Numbered from the stretch's first letter, positions 1 through 8,308 are shown. The stretch: 64,000 nucleotides of DNA from Paramagnetospirillum magneticum AMB-1 (GCF_000009985.1 NC_007626.1:1277501-1341500), one strand, 5' to 3'. The notes: a model not told the origin generated them from the sequence alone. Translations and numbers: made by a program.

Positions 1-328
1 CCAGGGCGAACACCGGCTTGGTCAGGGCGGCGAGGCCATAGCCGAACAGCACCAGCGGCTTGCGCTTGCCCGCCCAATCGCTGATCGCGCCGGAGAACAC
101 CTTGGTGATGGCCGCAATCGCCTCGGCGATACCTTCGATGATGCCGATCGACAGGGCGCTGACGCCCAGCACCGAGGTCAGGAACACCGGCAGCAGGCTG
201 TGGATCATCTCCGACGAGGTGTCCATCAGCAGGCTGACGAAGCCTAGTGCCCAGACGCCCTTGGGAATGGCTTGCGCAGGCAGGCCAGAACCGGCCTGAT
301 CTCCGGGAACAACGGATGGTTCGTTCAT
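1..328 (-). CDS. MFS transporter, N-terminal part (runs off the window)
   Basis: The first 109 residues of a major facilitator superfamily permease. The gene starts at an ATG whose complement is at 326-328 and continues past position 1. After a short polar N-terminus there is a membrane segment (around residues 25-45) ending in MDTSSEMIHS. A second segment is followed by the cytoplasmic loop between TM2 and TM3, GAISDWAGKRKPLVLFGY, which carries the MFS signature G-x3-D-x2-G-(K/R)-(K/R). It lies 8 bases downstream of a CDF-type cation transporter on the same strand, so the two are probably cotranscribed and may both act in metal export. The substrate cannot be read from this fragment. Confidence 0.8.
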   Translation of the reverse strand, partial: MNEPSVVPGDQAGSGLPAQAIPKGVWALGFVSLLMDTSSEMIHSLLPVFLTSVLGVSALSIGIIEGIAEAIAAITKVFSGAISDWAGKRKPLVLFGYGLAALTKPVFAL

Positions 329-336
329 TGCCTTGA

Positions 337-963
337 TTATCCAGTGGCAGGGGTGGTGCGGCGTATTTCACGCGAAGCCTGCGCCATGACGCCCACCGCA
401 CCGGTAAGATTAAGTCCGCCGATCAGCGCGGCAACGATGATGTCCGGCCAATGGGTGCCGGTGGCGAAGACACCGGTCGCGGCCAGCATCACAGCCACAT
501 TGGCAATGGCGTCGTTGCGGGAACAGACCCATACCGAGCGCATGTTGGCGTCACCGTTCCGGTAGGTGAACAGCAGTGCGGCCACCGTGCCGTTCGCCGC
601 CAGCGCCAGGAAACCTACAGCCCCCATGATCTCCGCCTTGGGCAATGATCCGAACCATGCGTGCCATGCCGTGCTTCCCAACACCCAAAGACCAAATGCG
701 GCCATGCTGCTCCCTTTAACCATGGCTGCGATGGCACGGTGTCGGAGCGCCTTTCCAAGGACAAAAAGGCTGATTCCATAATTGGCGGCATCACTGAGAA
801 AATCGAGAGCATCCGCCTGCAAGGCAGCGGACCCGGCGAATAAGCCCGCGACGACCTCGACCAGAAACATGGTCGTATTGACCGCGAAGGCGACCTGGAG
901 GATGCGCAAGTAGCGCGGATCGTCCTTCGCCCCCTCGCACTGCCCTTCACAACAACCCGACAT
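337..963 (-). CDS. Small CDF-like cation transporter
   Basis: A 208-residue membrane protein resembling cation diffusion facilitator exporters. It opens with a cysteine-rich cytosolic tail (MSGCCEGQCEG) suited to binding a soft metal. About six hydrophobic segments follow, including one with the CDF metal-site pattern ALQADALDFLSDAANY (two Asp around a helix turn) and a later SRNDAIANVAVMLAA helix that supplies the second Asp/Asn pair. It lacks the long C-terminal cytoplasmic domain of full-size CDF proteins. The ATG at 963 is preferred because AGGAG lies about 9 bases upstream; an in-frame start at 1029 would add 22 poorly hydrophobic residues. It is followed after 8 bases by an MFS gene. 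Family assignment is fairly safe; the metal is unknown. Confidence 0.8.
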   Translation of the reverse strand: MSGCCEGQCEGAKDDPRYLRILQVAFAVNTTMFLVEVVAGLFAGSAALQADALDFLSDAANYGISLFVLGKALRHRAIAAMVKGSSMAAFGLWVLGSTAWHAWFGSLPKAEIMGAVGFLALAANGTVAALLFTYRNGDANMRSVWVCSRNDAIANVAVMLAATGVFATGTHWPDIIVAALIGGLNLTGAVGVMAQASREIRRTTPATG

Positions 964-1122
964 GCCGTTTCTCCTGCCTTCAGGATGAAGGTGGTGGCAA
1001 AATGGACCCCGTAGCAGATACTGGGTCAAAAGGTCATGACAGAAAAATCGACCATCATCCTCGGGTAACTGGCGTTGAGCCTGGAGATTTGATGAAAAAG
1101 CCGATTGGCTGAAGCTCCGTAT

Positions 1123-1584
1123 TTATGGTGTGGGCTTCGACCATCGGGACGCAGGGTAATGGTGGCGAGGCTTGCTCTCCACGACTTCTTCCGGTTCAAC
1201 CGTCTTTTTCCGTTTCCGCCCCAAGCCGATCTTGATGGCCATTGCCGACCGATGCTCGGCATAGCTAGGGGCGACAACCGGGTAATCGGCAGGCAGGGAC
1301 CACTTGGTGCGATAGTCGGTCACCGACAGGCCGTGGCTGGTCGCCAGATGGCGCTTCAGCATTTTCTGAGGCTTCCCGCATTCCAGGCAAATGACCGCAT
1401 CGGGCTGGACCGATTTCTTGATCGGCACGGCCGGGCGAGGCTGATCAGTCAACGGCACCTGCATTGGCATTGCCGTGGTGACCAGCGCGGCATAGGTGGT
1501 GCGGATCAGATCGGAAAGATCTTCCACCGCCACGGCGTTGCCGCGAACGAAAGCACTGACGATACGGGCGGTCACGCCAATCAT
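1123..1584 (-). CDS. mucR: MucR/Ros family zinc-finger transcriptional regulator
   Basis: A 153-residue protein of the Ros/MucR family, alphaproteobacterial DNA-binding proteins that bind AT-rich targets and often act as gene silencers. A helical N-terminus (TARIVSAFVRGNAV) is followed by a prokaryotic zinc finger at about residues 67-90: CLECGKPQKMLKRHLATSH, a C-x2-C-x9-H-x4-H arrangement. Then comes the family signature LSVTDYRTKWSLPADYPVVAP and the conserved AEHRSAMAIKIGLGRK segment. The C-terminus is a basic tail ending near a WSKPTP sequence. The start at 1584 has only a weak ribosome-binding site. The AT-richer DNA just upstream (about 1730-1870) is the sort of target this family binds, so autoregulation is plausible. 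Confidence 0.9.
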   Translation of the reverse strand: MIGVTARIVSAFVRGNAVAVEDLSDLIRTTYAALVTTAMPMQVPLTDQPRPAVPIKKSVQPDAVICLECGKPQKMLKRHLATSHGLSVTDYRTKWSLPADYPVVAPSYAEHRSAMAIKIGLGRKRKKTVEPEEVVESKPRHHYPASRWSKPTP

Positions 1585-2031
1585 AGTGGACCTGCGCTAG
1601 CTTAATGAGGAAGCCAACATTCTCCCGACTCATACAAGCTGGCAAGCTCGCATTCGCCGCGTTCGAGCGATGTATGGCGCAGAGGATCGAAAAACGTAGA
1701 TTGAGGCCGCAGTGGGTAGTGTGTCGCAGAATCAAGCAGTAAGGAATATATTGTCTTTATCTGGAAGAATATGGCGGCACACAATAAATTATGCAGAACA
1801 AATAGTTATTGATTTGTGCGAACCCGTTGCAGGTCAATGCCTTTTTTCCATTTACCTTGAAGCGGCTCGGTCAACGGCTTTTGGAGAAATACGAGGAGAG
1901 AGAAGGCAAATTCGGCCTGAACGCCGCAGCCCCACGGGACGGCGGTCAACGGCTATAGGCCGAAAATGGCGCAGAACCTCGGGCTTTTGCCCAAGGCTCA
2001 CTGCGTCAGAGAATATGTTCTTTGAAGTAAT
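1585..2031. other. Gene-free, locally AT-rich spacer between mucR and tRNA-Ser
   Basis: About 450 bases with no credible gene on either strand. Candidate reading frames here are short, lack ribosome-binding sites and one runs into the tRNA. The stretch from about 1735 to 1875 is visibly richer in A and T than anything around it (runs such as AATATATTG and ACAATAAATTATG), which fits a promoter zone, a MucR/H-NS-type silencing target, or foreign DNA. The end near the tRNA contains a weak GGGC-TTTT-GCCC stem at 1981-1992. Confidence 0.6.
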
Positions 2032-2123
2032 TGGCGGAGGGGGCGGGATTCGAACCCGCGCAGGGATTTAGGTCCCTGGACGATTTAGCAAACCGTTGGT
2101 TTCAGCCACTCACCCACCCCTCC
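2032..2123 (-). tRNA. tRNA-Ser (anticodon GCU), CCA encoded
   Basis: Read on the minus strand, this folds as a class II tRNA. The 7-bp acceptor is GGAGGGG/CCCCTCC (5' end at 2123). The D arm contains GAGTGGCTGAAA. The anticodon stem ACGGT/ATCGT encloses the loop TTGCTAA, giving anticodon GCU (serine, AGC/AGU codons). A long variable arm (CCAGGGACC...ATCCCTG) is typical of tRNA-Ser. The T arm is GCGGG-TTCGAAT-CCCGC. Discriminator G and an encoded CCA occupy 2035 down to 2032. All stems pair without mismatch apart from one G-T. It stands alone with no neighbouring tRNA. Confidence 0.97.
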
Positions 2124-2324
2124 GCAGAGGCGGTTGTTTACCGCATTGGCCGGAGCGACGTTTCTAACCAAAGCCAAAGCGGGCGTCAACGCTTCCTTTT
2201 TCATGATCGGCAAAGGAATCGTGGGCGGCTTCCGCAGTGGCACAGCCCCCGGGTTGCGGCGAAGGCAAGGCCGTCGTAAGGTGACAAGTGTTCGGGGAGC
2301 CGGCCGCTCCTATGGGGAGGAGGA

Positions 2325-3164
2325 ATGCGCAGTACGTGGCCGTTTGTCGCGGGAGCGATCGTTGCCGGTCTGGTGACGCTGTTCACCATGCCGATTCTGG
2401 TTGCGACCGGATTCATCATGATGGCCGTGGGGGCTGTCGGTCATGACGAGGCCGTCCTGGCGGGCGGCTCGGCCTTTTCCATGCGCGACGAGCGCGGGCG
2501 CATCACCTCCAAACTGGTCAACACCACCTACACCGTCGTATCCGTCCCCATCACCGGCGAGCCGCGGCCGCGCCGCACCTTGCTGCGCCAGCGCGTGACG
2601 GTGGGCGATGACGGAGTCGGCCGGGCCAGCCTGTCGGCGTGGCTGGTGGGGGCGCCGTCGGAACTGCGCAAAGCGCCGCTGTTCCACATCAGCGTGGCGG
2701 CCCATTCCGCCAGTCTGGGCGATGATTTCCTGTTCTGGACCGAAACCGCCGGGCGGCGCACGGCCTATTCCCTGGCCAACGGCAACTGGCTGTTCGATGC
2801 CGACCTGCCGCTGGTCACCTTCACCTTCGAGCCCGAGGCGCGGCGCATGGCGGCCTTGTCGCGGGCCGACGAGGAATACGCCTCCAAGGGCGGTGTTGCG
2901 GTGTTCACCTATGCCGCGCCCGGCCGTGTACTGCGCCGCGCTGTGCTGGTGGTGGACGATTCCATGCGGGCCGGCATGCTGCGCGCCACCCTGTCGGCCA
3001 CCAAGCTGGTGAGCTATTCCGACGATTCCCTGGGTGGCCGGGTGGTGGAGTTGCCCCTGGGGTCGGGCTCGGTGCGCATTCCGGTGACGCCCAACGAACT
3101 GGACCTCCGCCGGGCGGTTCTGCCCGCGGGAATGCGTCTGGTGCCCATTCAGCTCTGGGAGTAG
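2325..3164 (+). CDS. Hypothetical membrane-anchored protein
   Basis: A 279-residue protein that I do not recognise. Residues about 6-38 form one long hydrophobic stretch (a signal anchor, or a hairpin of two helices). The rest is soluble and beta-rich with repeated short hydrophobic strands, so a periplasmic or surface domain is likely. There are no cysteines, no CxxC or heme motifs, and no evident catalytic triad. A strong AGGAGG lies only one base before the ATG, which is unusually close; a GGGGAGG slightly upstream gives better spacing. It stands alone, and a multi-hairpin repeat element lies just after its stop codon. Confidence 0.7.
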   Translation: MRSTWPFVAGAIVAGLVTLFTMPILVATGFIMMAVGAVGHDEAVLAGGSAFSMRDERGRITSKLVNTTYTVVSVPITGEPRPRRTLLRQRVTVGDDGVGRASLSAWLVGAPSELRKAPLFHISVAAHSASLGDDFLFWTETAGRRTAYSLANGNWLFDADLPLVTFTFEPEARRMAALSRADEEYASKGGVAVFTYAAPGRVLRRAVLVVDDSMRAGMLRATLSATKLVSYSDDSLGGRVVELPLGSGSVRIPVTPNELDLRRAVLPAGMRLVPIQLWE

Positions 3165-3185
3165 GGGGCTGGAGTTTAACAGGCT

Positions 3186-3271
3186 GCGGGGGCACTCCGC
3201 TTCGGGGGCTTTTGCCCCCGATCCCCCAAGCAGGAAGCACAGCTTCCCGAACCCTTCAGCTTTTTAAAGAA
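3186..3271 (-). repeat. Dispersed intergenic multi-hairpin repeat, copy A
   Basis: On the minus strand this reads AAAAAGCTGAAGGGTTCGGG, then a GGAAGC...GCTTCC stem, TTGGGGGATCGGGGGC, a short AAAA loop and GCCCCCG. The same order of blocks recurs at about 38379-38480 and 58897-59000, both on the plus strand. The strongest stem is CGGGGGC (3203-3209) with GCCCCCG (3214-3220). It lies between the convergent genes ending at 3164 and 3350 and can form a bidirectional terminator. Compared with the other copies it lacks the GGAGGCA-GCCTCC hairpin at the outer end. Confidence 0.8.
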
Positions 3272-3349
3272 CGGGTCAGGGCGGTCGCCCTGCCGCGCAA
3301 GCGGGCTGTTCCGCAGCCTGTCAGCCTGAAACTGTATTTGCGAAAAACT

Positions 3350-4024
3350 CTATCCCACCATCCGCCACCAGCGGCGGGCTTCCCGCACCGCCCATTCCGG
3401 GCCATGGCCCGAGAACAGCATGGCATCGTCGTCCAGCAGGCCCAGCAGGCGGTTGATGGAGGCCCACAATTGCTGTTCGCTGCCGCCCGGCAGGTCGGTG
3501 CGGCCTACGCCGTTGCGGAACAGGGTGTCGCCGGTCAGCACGAAGCCGCCGAAATCCAGGCAGATGCCGCCGGGCGTATGGCCGGGGGTATGGATCACCC
3601 GCACCGGGGCACCGCCCAGGCTTTCGGTGGGTTCGCCCGTGAAGGTCTGCAGGCTGCCCGGGCCCTTTTGCGGCTGGCCGGTGAAGGTACGGTTGAGATC
3701 GCTGGAGGTGGAGATCACCTGGGTCTCGTCGGCATGGGCGCGGGTGGAGATGCCCAGCGTCGTCTCGATCTGATGGGCCGCGCCCAGATGGTCGGGATGA
3801 CCGTGGGTCAGCCAGATCACCTCGGGCTTGGCGCCGGTGGCGGCCACCGCTTCCAGGATCCGGTCTCCGTCTCCGCCGGGATCGACGATGGCCAGGGTAT
3901 TGGTCGGCTTGTGCACCACGAGATAGCAGTTCTCGTACCAGGGCGGGCTGGTCACCAGGACCGACAGGGAGAAATCGCCGAAATCGCCGAACTGCTGAAG
4001 GGTCATGACTCTGGTCTCGTCCAT
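3350..4024 (-). CDS. MBL-fold metallo-hydrolase (glyoxalase II-like)
   Basis: A 224-residue metallo-beta-lactamase fold hydrolase. The metal-binding motifs appear in order: THGHPDH (around residues 73-79), the HTPGHTPGG histidine (about 147), GDTLFRNGVGRTD with the bridging Asp (about 164), and the last histidine in SGHGPEW near the C-terminus. The RTDLPGG segment places it with short glyoxalase II-like or YcbL-like thioesterases. These cleave thioesters such as S-lactoylglutathione, but the C-terminal glutathione-binding domain of classical GloB is missing, so the true substrate is uncertain. The start at 4024 follows a GGGAGGG about 10 bases upstream; ATG at 4006 is an alternative. It is divergent from the LOG gene. 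Confidence 0.88.
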   Translation of the reverse strand: MDETRVMTLQQFGDFGDFSLSVLVTSPPWYENCYLVVHKPTNTLAIVDPGGDGDRILEAVAATGAKPEVIWLTHGHPDHLGAAHQIETTLGISTRAHADETQVISTSSDLNRTFTGQPQKGPGSLQTFTGEPTESLGGAPVRVIHTPGHTPGGICLDFGGFVLTGDTLFRNGVGRTDLPGGSEQQLWASINRLLGLLDDDAMLFSGHGPEWAVREARRWWRMVG

Positions 4025-4153
4025 GATAAGTTCCCTCCCCTATAGCGAAGCCGGCCACGCTTTCCAAGCAATGCTTTCGCCTTTACGGCATGGTAAGGGT
4101 GCCGGGTGGACACTGAAGCTTGGCTTTCGGGTGGGGCGAGGAGATCTTTTTTT

Positions 4154-5050
4154 ATGCGTAAGACGTTCCGTAAGCTTGGTCCGTTCGTCTCGGCCCGGCG
4201 CGAAGTTTCCGAATCCGGTCTGCCCGGCGCGTCGTCGGCTCAGACGGCCTCGCCGTCCTATCGCCTTGCCTTCGAGGACGTGGATTTCCTGCTGCGCCAG
4301 GATCTGCGGCCGATCCGGCTGCAACTGGAACTGCTGAAGCCCGAACTGCTGCAGCAGCAGCACGGCATCAAGTCGACGGTGGCGGTATTCGGCTCGGCGC
4401 GCATTCCCTCGCCCGAACGCGCCCAATCCGTGCTGGGCCTGGCCGAGGAGGAGGCGCGCAACCGCCCCAAGGACCGTCAGGCGGCCCGGCGGCTGGCCGT
4501 GGCCCGGCGCATGGTGGCCAACAGCCGCTATTACGAGGAGGCCCGGCGCTTCGCCCGCATCGTCACCAGTACCTGCGCCGGCGAGCATGTCTGTGATTTC
4601 GTGGTCAAGACCGGCGGCGGTCCCGGCATCATGGAGGCCGCCAATCGCGGCGCTGACGACATCGGCGGCAAGTCCATCGGGCTGAACATCGTGCTGCCCA
4701 TGGAGCAGGAGCCCAATTCCTACATCACGCCGGATTTGTGCTTCCGCTTCCACTATTTCGCCATCCGCAAGATGCACTTCCTGACGCGCTCAAAGGCGCT
4801 GGTTGTGTTTCCCGGCGGCTTCGGCACCCTGGACGAATTGTTCGAGGCCGCGACCCTGATCCAGACCGGCAAGATCGAACCGATTCCCATCCTGCTGTTC
4901 GGCCGCGAATACTGGGAACGGGTGATCAATATCGATGCCATGATCAACGAAGGCATGGTCGCTCCCGAGGACAAGAGCATCTTCACCTTCGTGGAAACCG
5001 CCGAGGAAGCCTGGAACTATATCGCCGACTTCTATCGCCTGCCCAAATAG
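4154..5050 (+). CDS. LOG family protein (TIGR00730, lysine-decarboxylase-like fold)
   Basis: A 298-residue Rossmann-fold protein of the LONELY GUY family. Known members hydrolyse cytokinin riboside 5'-monophosphates or related nucleotide N-glycosides. The two family motifs are clear: TGGGPGIMEAANRGA (around residue 155) and FPGGFGTLDELFEA (around residue 220), which together bind the nucleotide phosphate and hold the catalytic Arg/Glu. It is longer than plant-type LOGs (about 190-220 residues) because of an extra N-terminal region of about 90 residues. The ATG at 4154 is chosen because GAGGAG lies 10 bases before it; an in-frame GTG at 4106 is also open. A T-run separates the site from the start codon. 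Confidence 0.88.
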   Translation: MRKTFRKLGPFVSARREVSESGLPGASSAQTASPSYRLAFEDVDFLLRQDLRPIRLQLELLKPELLQQQHGIKSTVAVFGSARIPSPERAQSVLGLAEEEARNRPKDRQAARRLAVARRMVANSRYYEEARRFARIVTSTCAGEHVCDFVVKTGGGPGIMEAANRGADDIGGKSIGLNIVLPMEQEPNSYITPDLCFRFHYFAIRKMHFLTRSKALVVFPGGFGTLDELFEAATLIQTGKIEPIPILLFGREYWERVINIDAMINEGMVAPEDKSIFTFVETAEEAWNYIADFYRLPK

Positions 5051-5088
5051 GGTCGGGACCCGATTTACAATCCCATACGTAGGTCTAC

Positions 5089-5139
5089 GATCGAGGCGTG
5101 TTGCAGATCCCTGGGGAGGGATGGGCCGCCGCCTCGATC
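5089..5139. terminator. Nested double hairpin between convergent genes
   Basis: The 10-base arms GATCGAGGCG (5089-5098) and CGCCTCGATC (5130-5139) are perfect complements. Inside the loop a second stem ATCCCT (5107-5112)/AGGGAT (5117-5122) forms. It lies between the stop of the LOG gene (5050) and the stop of the FUSC gene (5185), so it probably ends transcription from both sides, although no clear T-run follows on either strand. Confidence 0.55.
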
Positions 5140-5184
5140 CGCCGCCCAATCGGCAGGCAGATCGGGGCGGTGATACTTCCGGTT

Positions 5185-6285
5185 TCAGGCCGGGGGCTGG
5201 AACCGGGTGGGGATCAGCCGGCGCAGATATTTCCCCGTGACGGCCCGGAACCGGGGGCTGTGGATGCAGATTCCTCCCAGAAGGCCGACAAAGCTTCCCA
5301 GACAGGTATCGATGAACCGCGACTGGATCAGTTCCGCCGCCGATCCCTGCCCCATGGTGGCGGCTTCGGCCAGCAGGATGGTCAGCGGGGTGATCAGGAC
5401 CACCGCGAAGGCGTAGTGGCGGACGATCGCGGTCTCGATGGCGAAGGTCAGCAGCATCATGGTGACGGCGATGCCCCAGTTGTTCAGCGGCAGCGACAAG
5501 AGGCCCCAGGCCAGGAGCATGCCCAGTCCGGTCCCGACGATGCGATGGATCTGGCGGTTCCAGACCGCCCGCAGCGAGGTGCCCTGGATGACCGCCAGGC
5601 AGCTGACCGGCACCCAATAGGCTTTTTCCAGGTGCAGGACCTGGGCCAGGGCCAGCGAGGCTCCGACAAAGGCGCCGATGACCACGGAATCGAAGATGAC
5701 GAAGTCGAAGCTGGCCGGCGGCAGGGGCTCGATCGGCGCGGCGGGGCGCAGGCGGAGCATCTCCAGGCTGTAGAAAAAGGCGATCAGGCTGGCCAGCAGG
5801 GCGCCCATGCTCAGCAGGCCGACCATCAGGGGGATCTGCAGCAGCTCGACCGGGGAATAGGCGCCGATCGAGGCCGCCATGATGAAGAACAGGCTGCCGG
5901 GAACGCCGACGCGATAGTACCGACACAGCATGGTGGTCAGAATGGCGATGAACACCAGAACCGGCATCATCAGCACGGGGATGAGGTGGCTCATCATCCC
6001 CAGGGTGTAACAGGCGATCATGGCGAAGGCCGAGGCCATCAGCAGCACCATGCGGTGGTACAGCGGCGTCGGCGGCAGATAGAGGAACACCATGCCGCCC
6101 AGGGACGACACCATGCCGTAATCGAGGCGATCGAAAGAGCAGCCCACCAGGAGCGGCAGCCCCGATGCCAGGGCGGCGGCAAGCGGCATCTGCCAGGACC
6201 GGTCGCTGGGATGGATGGTGGTGAAGTGGCGCAGTTCCTCGGAAAGAAGCCTCAGGAACCGATTCCATGGGGGCATCATCGTCAC
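5185..6285 (-). CDS. FUSC-family inner-membrane transporter (aromatic acid exporter type)
   Basis: A 366-residue integral membrane protein of the FUSC/ArAE superfamily (fusaric acid resistance, aromatic acid exporter). It has two blocks of about five closely packed hydrophobic helices (roughly residues 35-180 and 200-345). The second starts with the typical FUSC pattern KAYWVPVSCLAVIQGTSLRAVWNRQIHRIVGTGLG split across two helices. The large cytoplasmic domain of full-length AaeB is absent. It begins with GTG at 6285, overlapping the stop of the HD-GYP gene by four bases (GTGA); ATG at 6279 is an alternative. It is the third gene of an operon with the coiled-coil and HD-GYP genes. Substrate unknown. 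Confidence 0.82.
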   Translation of the reverse strand: MTMMPPWNRFLRLLSEELRHFTTIHPSDRSWQMPLAAALASGLPLLVGCSFDRLDYGMVSSLGGMVFLYLPPTPLYHRMVLLMASAFAMIACYTLGMMSHLIPVLMMPVLVFIAILTTMLCRYYRVGVPGSLFFIMAASIGAYSPVELLQIPLMVGLLSMGALLASLIAFFYSLEMLRLRPAAPIEPLPPASFDFVIFDSVVIGAFVGASLALAQVLHLEKAYWVPVSCLAVIQGTSLRAVWNRQIHRIVGTGLGMLLAWGLLSLPLNNWGIAVTMMLLTFAIETAIVRHYAFAVVLITPLTILLAEAATMGQGSAAELIQSRFIDTCLGSFVGLLGGICIHSPRFRAVTGKYLRRLIPTRFQPPA

Positions 6286-7568
6286 CGTTCCAGCGCTTCC
6301 TCGAAATAGTGCAGGGTGCGGACGCGCAGCGTGTGCTTCAGGCCGTCGTCCTCGCGGCCGCCGAACTCTCCGTACAGGTCGCCGGCCATGGAAAAGAACA
6401 GGCCGAGCAGGGCGGGGTCGAAGTGGCTGCCGCGTCCGGCGGCCATGATGGCGGTGGCCTGGGCGACGGGGAAGGCCTCCTTGTAGGGGCGCTTGGAGGT
6501 CAGGGCGTCGAACACGTCGGCAATGGCGAAGATGCGGGCGGCCAGCGGAATCTGATCGCCGGCCAGCCCGGCCATGTAGCCGCTGCCGTCATATTTCTCG
6601 TGGTGGTGGCCGACCACGGCGGCGGCATCCTTCAGCCAGGCGAAGCGCTGGACCAGATCCAGGCCGTGGGTGATGTGGGTCTTCATGATGGCGAATTCGG
6701 CATCGTCCAGCTTGCCCGGCTTGAGCAGGATGGCATCGGGAATGGCCAGCTTGCCCACGTCGTGCAGGAAGGCGCCCTTGAGCAGCGAACGGATATGGGC
6801 CGCGTCCAGGCGGAGAGCCTCGGCCAGGCGCAGGGCGTAGAGGGTGACGCGGTAATTGTGGCTGCTGGTGTCGCTGTCGCGCTTGGCGATGGCGTTGCCC
6901 AGCATCTCGATGGCGCCCAGATTGGCGTGGAGCAGGGAGCGCGAGCGCTCCACCAGCGAGCGGTTCAGGCGCTTGATCACCGGAAACAGCAGGCCCGAGG
7001 TGGCCAGGACCGAGAGGATCACCAGGATCGAGGTGCGCAGTCCCGCCCGGCTGGCGCCGGCGACGCGGATGCGCGACACATGGTAGACACCCTCGAAATA
7101 GCCCAGCCGGCTGTTGTCGGGCGCGGTGAGGCCGGTCAGCACCAGCAGGTAGAGCTCGCCGCCGACGATGTGCTTGGTGTACCAGGTCTCGCCCGGCTCG
7201 GGGAAAACGTGGCGGGAGCGGTCGACCGCCTGGGCGAGCATGCCGTTGTCCTCGGCCATGGCCTCGGCCAGGGCGGTTTTCTCGGCGGTATAGATCTCCG
7301 CCCCAGCGAAATGATCGGCGGCGCCGCGCCGTTCCTTCAGGAAGGCGGAAAGGCGGGCCTTGACCTCGGTCCGGGTGGTGGAATCCAGCCGCGGCGGAAG
7401 CTGCGTCGACAGGGTGCGGGCTTGCTCGACCGCTTCCTCGACGAAGGGGGCGTCGATGCGCCGCATCTCGTAGATAAAGGTCGCGGCGCCCAGGATGATG
7501 GCGATGGCCAGCCCGCCGACGCCCAGGCGCAGGGCCAACTGGCGGTTCAGCGAGGCCTCGGCGGGCAT
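6282..7568 (-). CDS. Membrane HD-GYP domain phosphodiesterase
   Basis: A 428-residue sensor enzyme predicted to hydrolyse cyclic di-GMP. TM1 (about residues 12-33) and TM2 (about 180-200) flank a periplasmic sensing region of about 145 residues. An HD-GYP domain follows from about residue 220: AKRDSDTSSHNYRVTLYA, then HDVGKLAIPDAILLKPG (metal-binding HD), HHHEKYDGSGY and IPLAARIFAIADVFDALTS. The third part of the signature reads GSGYM, with Met in place of the usual Pro, while the metal ligands appear intact. It overlaps the FUSC gene by four bases and follows a coiled-coil membrane protein after five bases, so the three are one transcription unit. Confidence 0.88.
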   Translation of the reverse strand: MPAEASLNRQLALRLGVGGLAIAIILGAATFIYEMRRIDAPFVEEAVEQARTLSTQLPPRLDSTTRTEVKARLSAFLKERRGAADHFAGAEIYTAEKTALAEAMAEDNGMLAQAVDRSRHVFPEPGETWYTKHIVGGELYLLVLTGLTAPDNSRLGYFEGVYHVSRIRVAGASRAGLRTSILVILSVLATSGLLFPVIKRLNRSLVERSRSLLHANLGAIEMLGNAIAKRDSDTSSHNYRVTLYALRLAEALRLDAAHIRSLLKGAFLHDVGKLAIPDAILLKPGKLDDAEFAIMKTHITHGLDLVQRFAWLKDAAAVVGHHHEKYDGSGYMAGLAGDQIPLAARIFAIADVFDALTSKRPYKEAFPVAQATAIMAAGRGSHFDPALLGLFFSMAGDLYGEFGGREDDGLKHTLRVRTLHYFEEALER

Positions 7569-7573
7569 GGGAC

Positions 7574-8140
7574 TCAGGCCTTCTTGCCCAGGTCGGGCAG
7601 GAAGCCATTCATGGTGGTGACGTCGGGCGGAGCCGGCGCGGCGGCGGCGTCCTGGGCCTCGGCCCCGGCGGCCTTGGCGGCGGCGAGGCTGGCCATGGCG
7701 GCATCGAGGGAGGGATTGGCTTCCGGCTGCTTCATCTCGCGGCGCAGGGCCCCCAGCTTGGCATCCACCTTCTGGATCACCTCGCGGTCCTCGTTCAGCG
7801 CCTTGGTCCAGTCGGCGCGGTCCTTGCGCAGCGTCTCTTCCATGGTTTCGAGACGCTTGATGAAAGGTTCGGTCAGTTCGTTGAATTTGTTGGCGTTGGA
7901 GGTTTCCATGGCGATCTTGATCTTCTCGATTTCCTCGATCAGATCACGCTTGATCCAGCGGCTTTTCTTGTCGAGATCCTCGGTCATCTTGGTGAGGCGT
8001 TCGTCCACCTCGGAATTGATCTGGATCTTCAACTCATAGGCATTCTTCACCAACTGGGCCATGTACATGAGCAGGCCACCGCCCACGACCAGGATCACTC
8101 CCGCCGCAAGGCTGATGATGAGGACGGTCGACATGCTCAT
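7574..8140 (-). CDS. Hypothetical membrane-anchored coiled-coil protein
   Basis: A 188-residue protein with one N-terminal membrane helix (about residues 4-28, ILVVGGGLLMYMA). A long charged heptad-rich region follows (about 30-145), strongly predicted by eye to form a coiled coil. The C-terminal tail is rich in Ala and Pro and ends in FLPDLGKKA. No enzymatic motif is seen. It heads an operon with an HD-GYP phosphodiesterase and a FUSC transporter, which suggests a scaffold or sensor-complex role, but that is inference. The start at 8140 is preferred over 8203 because the upstream residues are basic and precede the anchor; no strong ribosome-binding site supports either. Confidence 0.75.
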   Translation of the reverse strand: MSMSTVLIISLAAGVILVVGGGLLMYMAQLVKNAYELKIQINSEVDERLTKMTEDLDKKSRWIKRDLIEEIEKIKIAMETSNANKFNELTEPFIKRLETMEETLRKDRADWTKALNEDREVIQKVDAKLGALRREMKQPEANPSLDAAMASLAAAKAAGAEAQDAAAAPAPPDVTTMNGFLPDLGKKA

Positions 8141-8308
8141 GAAAGGAAACCGCCACGGTCGGAGAAAAAGGCGTATCCGACAATGTCGTTGAATCTCCTG
8201 CATGATGCAAGCCCGCCGCCGGTTGTGGACGGTGACGTTGATGTTGCTTTGGGCTCGGGCGGGGTGCCAAAGTGGTCAGACCGGTTGTCCCGTTACGAGT
8301 CGCTCTCC

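Noticed and set aside
1712..2071. An open frame across the AT-rich spacer into the tRNA-Ser
   Set aside because: It runs into a tRNA on the other strand, has no ribosome-binding site and no recognisable protein features.
8183..8308. An N-terminal extension of the MFS gene from an upstream ATG
   Set aside because: The added residues are polar with no membrane or signal character and overlap the divergent promoter region; the MFS N-terminus begins near 8309.
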